A stretch of 64,000 nucleotides of DNA from DYRB01 sp963802205 (GTDB lineage Bacteria > Pseudomonadota > Gammaproteobacteria > Chromatiales > Chromatiaceae). Positions 63,982-64,000 of this stretch are shown piece by piece. A program made the position numbers and the translations under genes. The DNA is taken from assembly GCA_963802205.1 (NCBI GenBank), contig CAWDHW010000032.1, positions 1 through 64,000 on the forward strand. Reading direction: 5' to 3'. Positions within the stretch are counted from its first letter, which is position 1; every line of letters begins with the position of its first letter. The notes under the pieces were generated by a model. It was not told the origin of the DNA, made no database searches, and saw only the letters and a program-made list of their open reading frames with translations.

Positions 63982-64000
63982 CAGGATGCTCCTGGCGGAT

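Noticed and set aside
1..64000. CRISPR arrays, tRNA or rRNA genes
   Set aside because: No regularly spaced direct repeats and no tRNA or rRNA-like conserved sequence were seen on either strand by eye. A dedicated scan could still find a missed tRNA.

Overview
The window is high-GC DNA with gammaproteobacterial gene order. It most likely comes from a purple sulfur bacterium or a close relative (Chromatiales). The blocks rlmH-maf-rng-yhdP-nit-tldD-pmbA, tesA/ybbA-ybbP, argD-argF and ubiTVU are typical of Gammaproteobacteria. A cytochrome c', a sulfide:quinone-oxidoreductase-like flavoprotein, oxygen-independent ubiquinone genes and a heavy load of insertion sequences fit an anaerobic or microaerobic, sulfur-linked lifestyle. 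No tRNA, rRNA or CRISPR array was seen.

Layout. 0-4.8 kb: a broken SPFH/NfeD pair, a Uma2-type nuclease, argD-argF and an envelope SH3 protein. 4.8-5.8 kb: a 362-bp internally deleted IS and an IstB relic. 5.8-32.8 kb: chromosomal housekeeping, comprising a MacB-like permease, cytochrome c', polA, an SQR-like flavoprotein, tesA/ybbAP, alaA, pmbA, tldD, nit, yhdP, rng, maf, rlmH, dxs, a YdgA-like protein and gloB. 32.8-38.8 kb: a graveyard holding a solo IS end, an hsdM relic, an IS110-type relic, an arsM gene split by an IS1634-type element, and an ISAs1 element itself split by an ISNCY-type element. Two parS-like sites flank the ISAs1. 39-49.5 kb: gyrB, a fatty-acid desaturase, an aspartate-type aminotransferase, an AT-rich region with DnaA-box-like motifs, uvrB, and ubiT-ubiV-ubiU with an OB-fold gene. 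49.7-60.6 kb: a defence-like island with a phosphorothioation-associated methyltransferase, a MazEF-like pair, a DUF4007 gene with an ATPase truncated against a DUF3368 relic, and a methyltransferase plus PLD-helicase-S24 module. 60.7-64 kb: a hypothetical gene, a PAP2 phosphatase, a DUF429 protein, a phosphodiester glycosidase and a ribbon-helix-helix protein.

The parS-like sites beside gyrB suggest the window lies near the replication origin, although dnaA, dnaN and recF are absent. Six genes need single-base corrections to read through, including essential gyrB, where adding two bases gives exactly 804 codons. Many of these frameshifts are therefore probably sequence errors rather than biology. 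The hsdM, arsM, IstB and DUF3368 remnants carry several lesions or missing parts and look like true decay.

The most interesting feature is the 49.7-60.6 kb island. It carries accessory and DUF4007/ATPase parts linked to DNA phosphorothioation systems, but I can find no sulfur-transfer gene (DndA, DndC or SspD type). It is either a decayed remnant or a sulfur-independent reuse of these parts.
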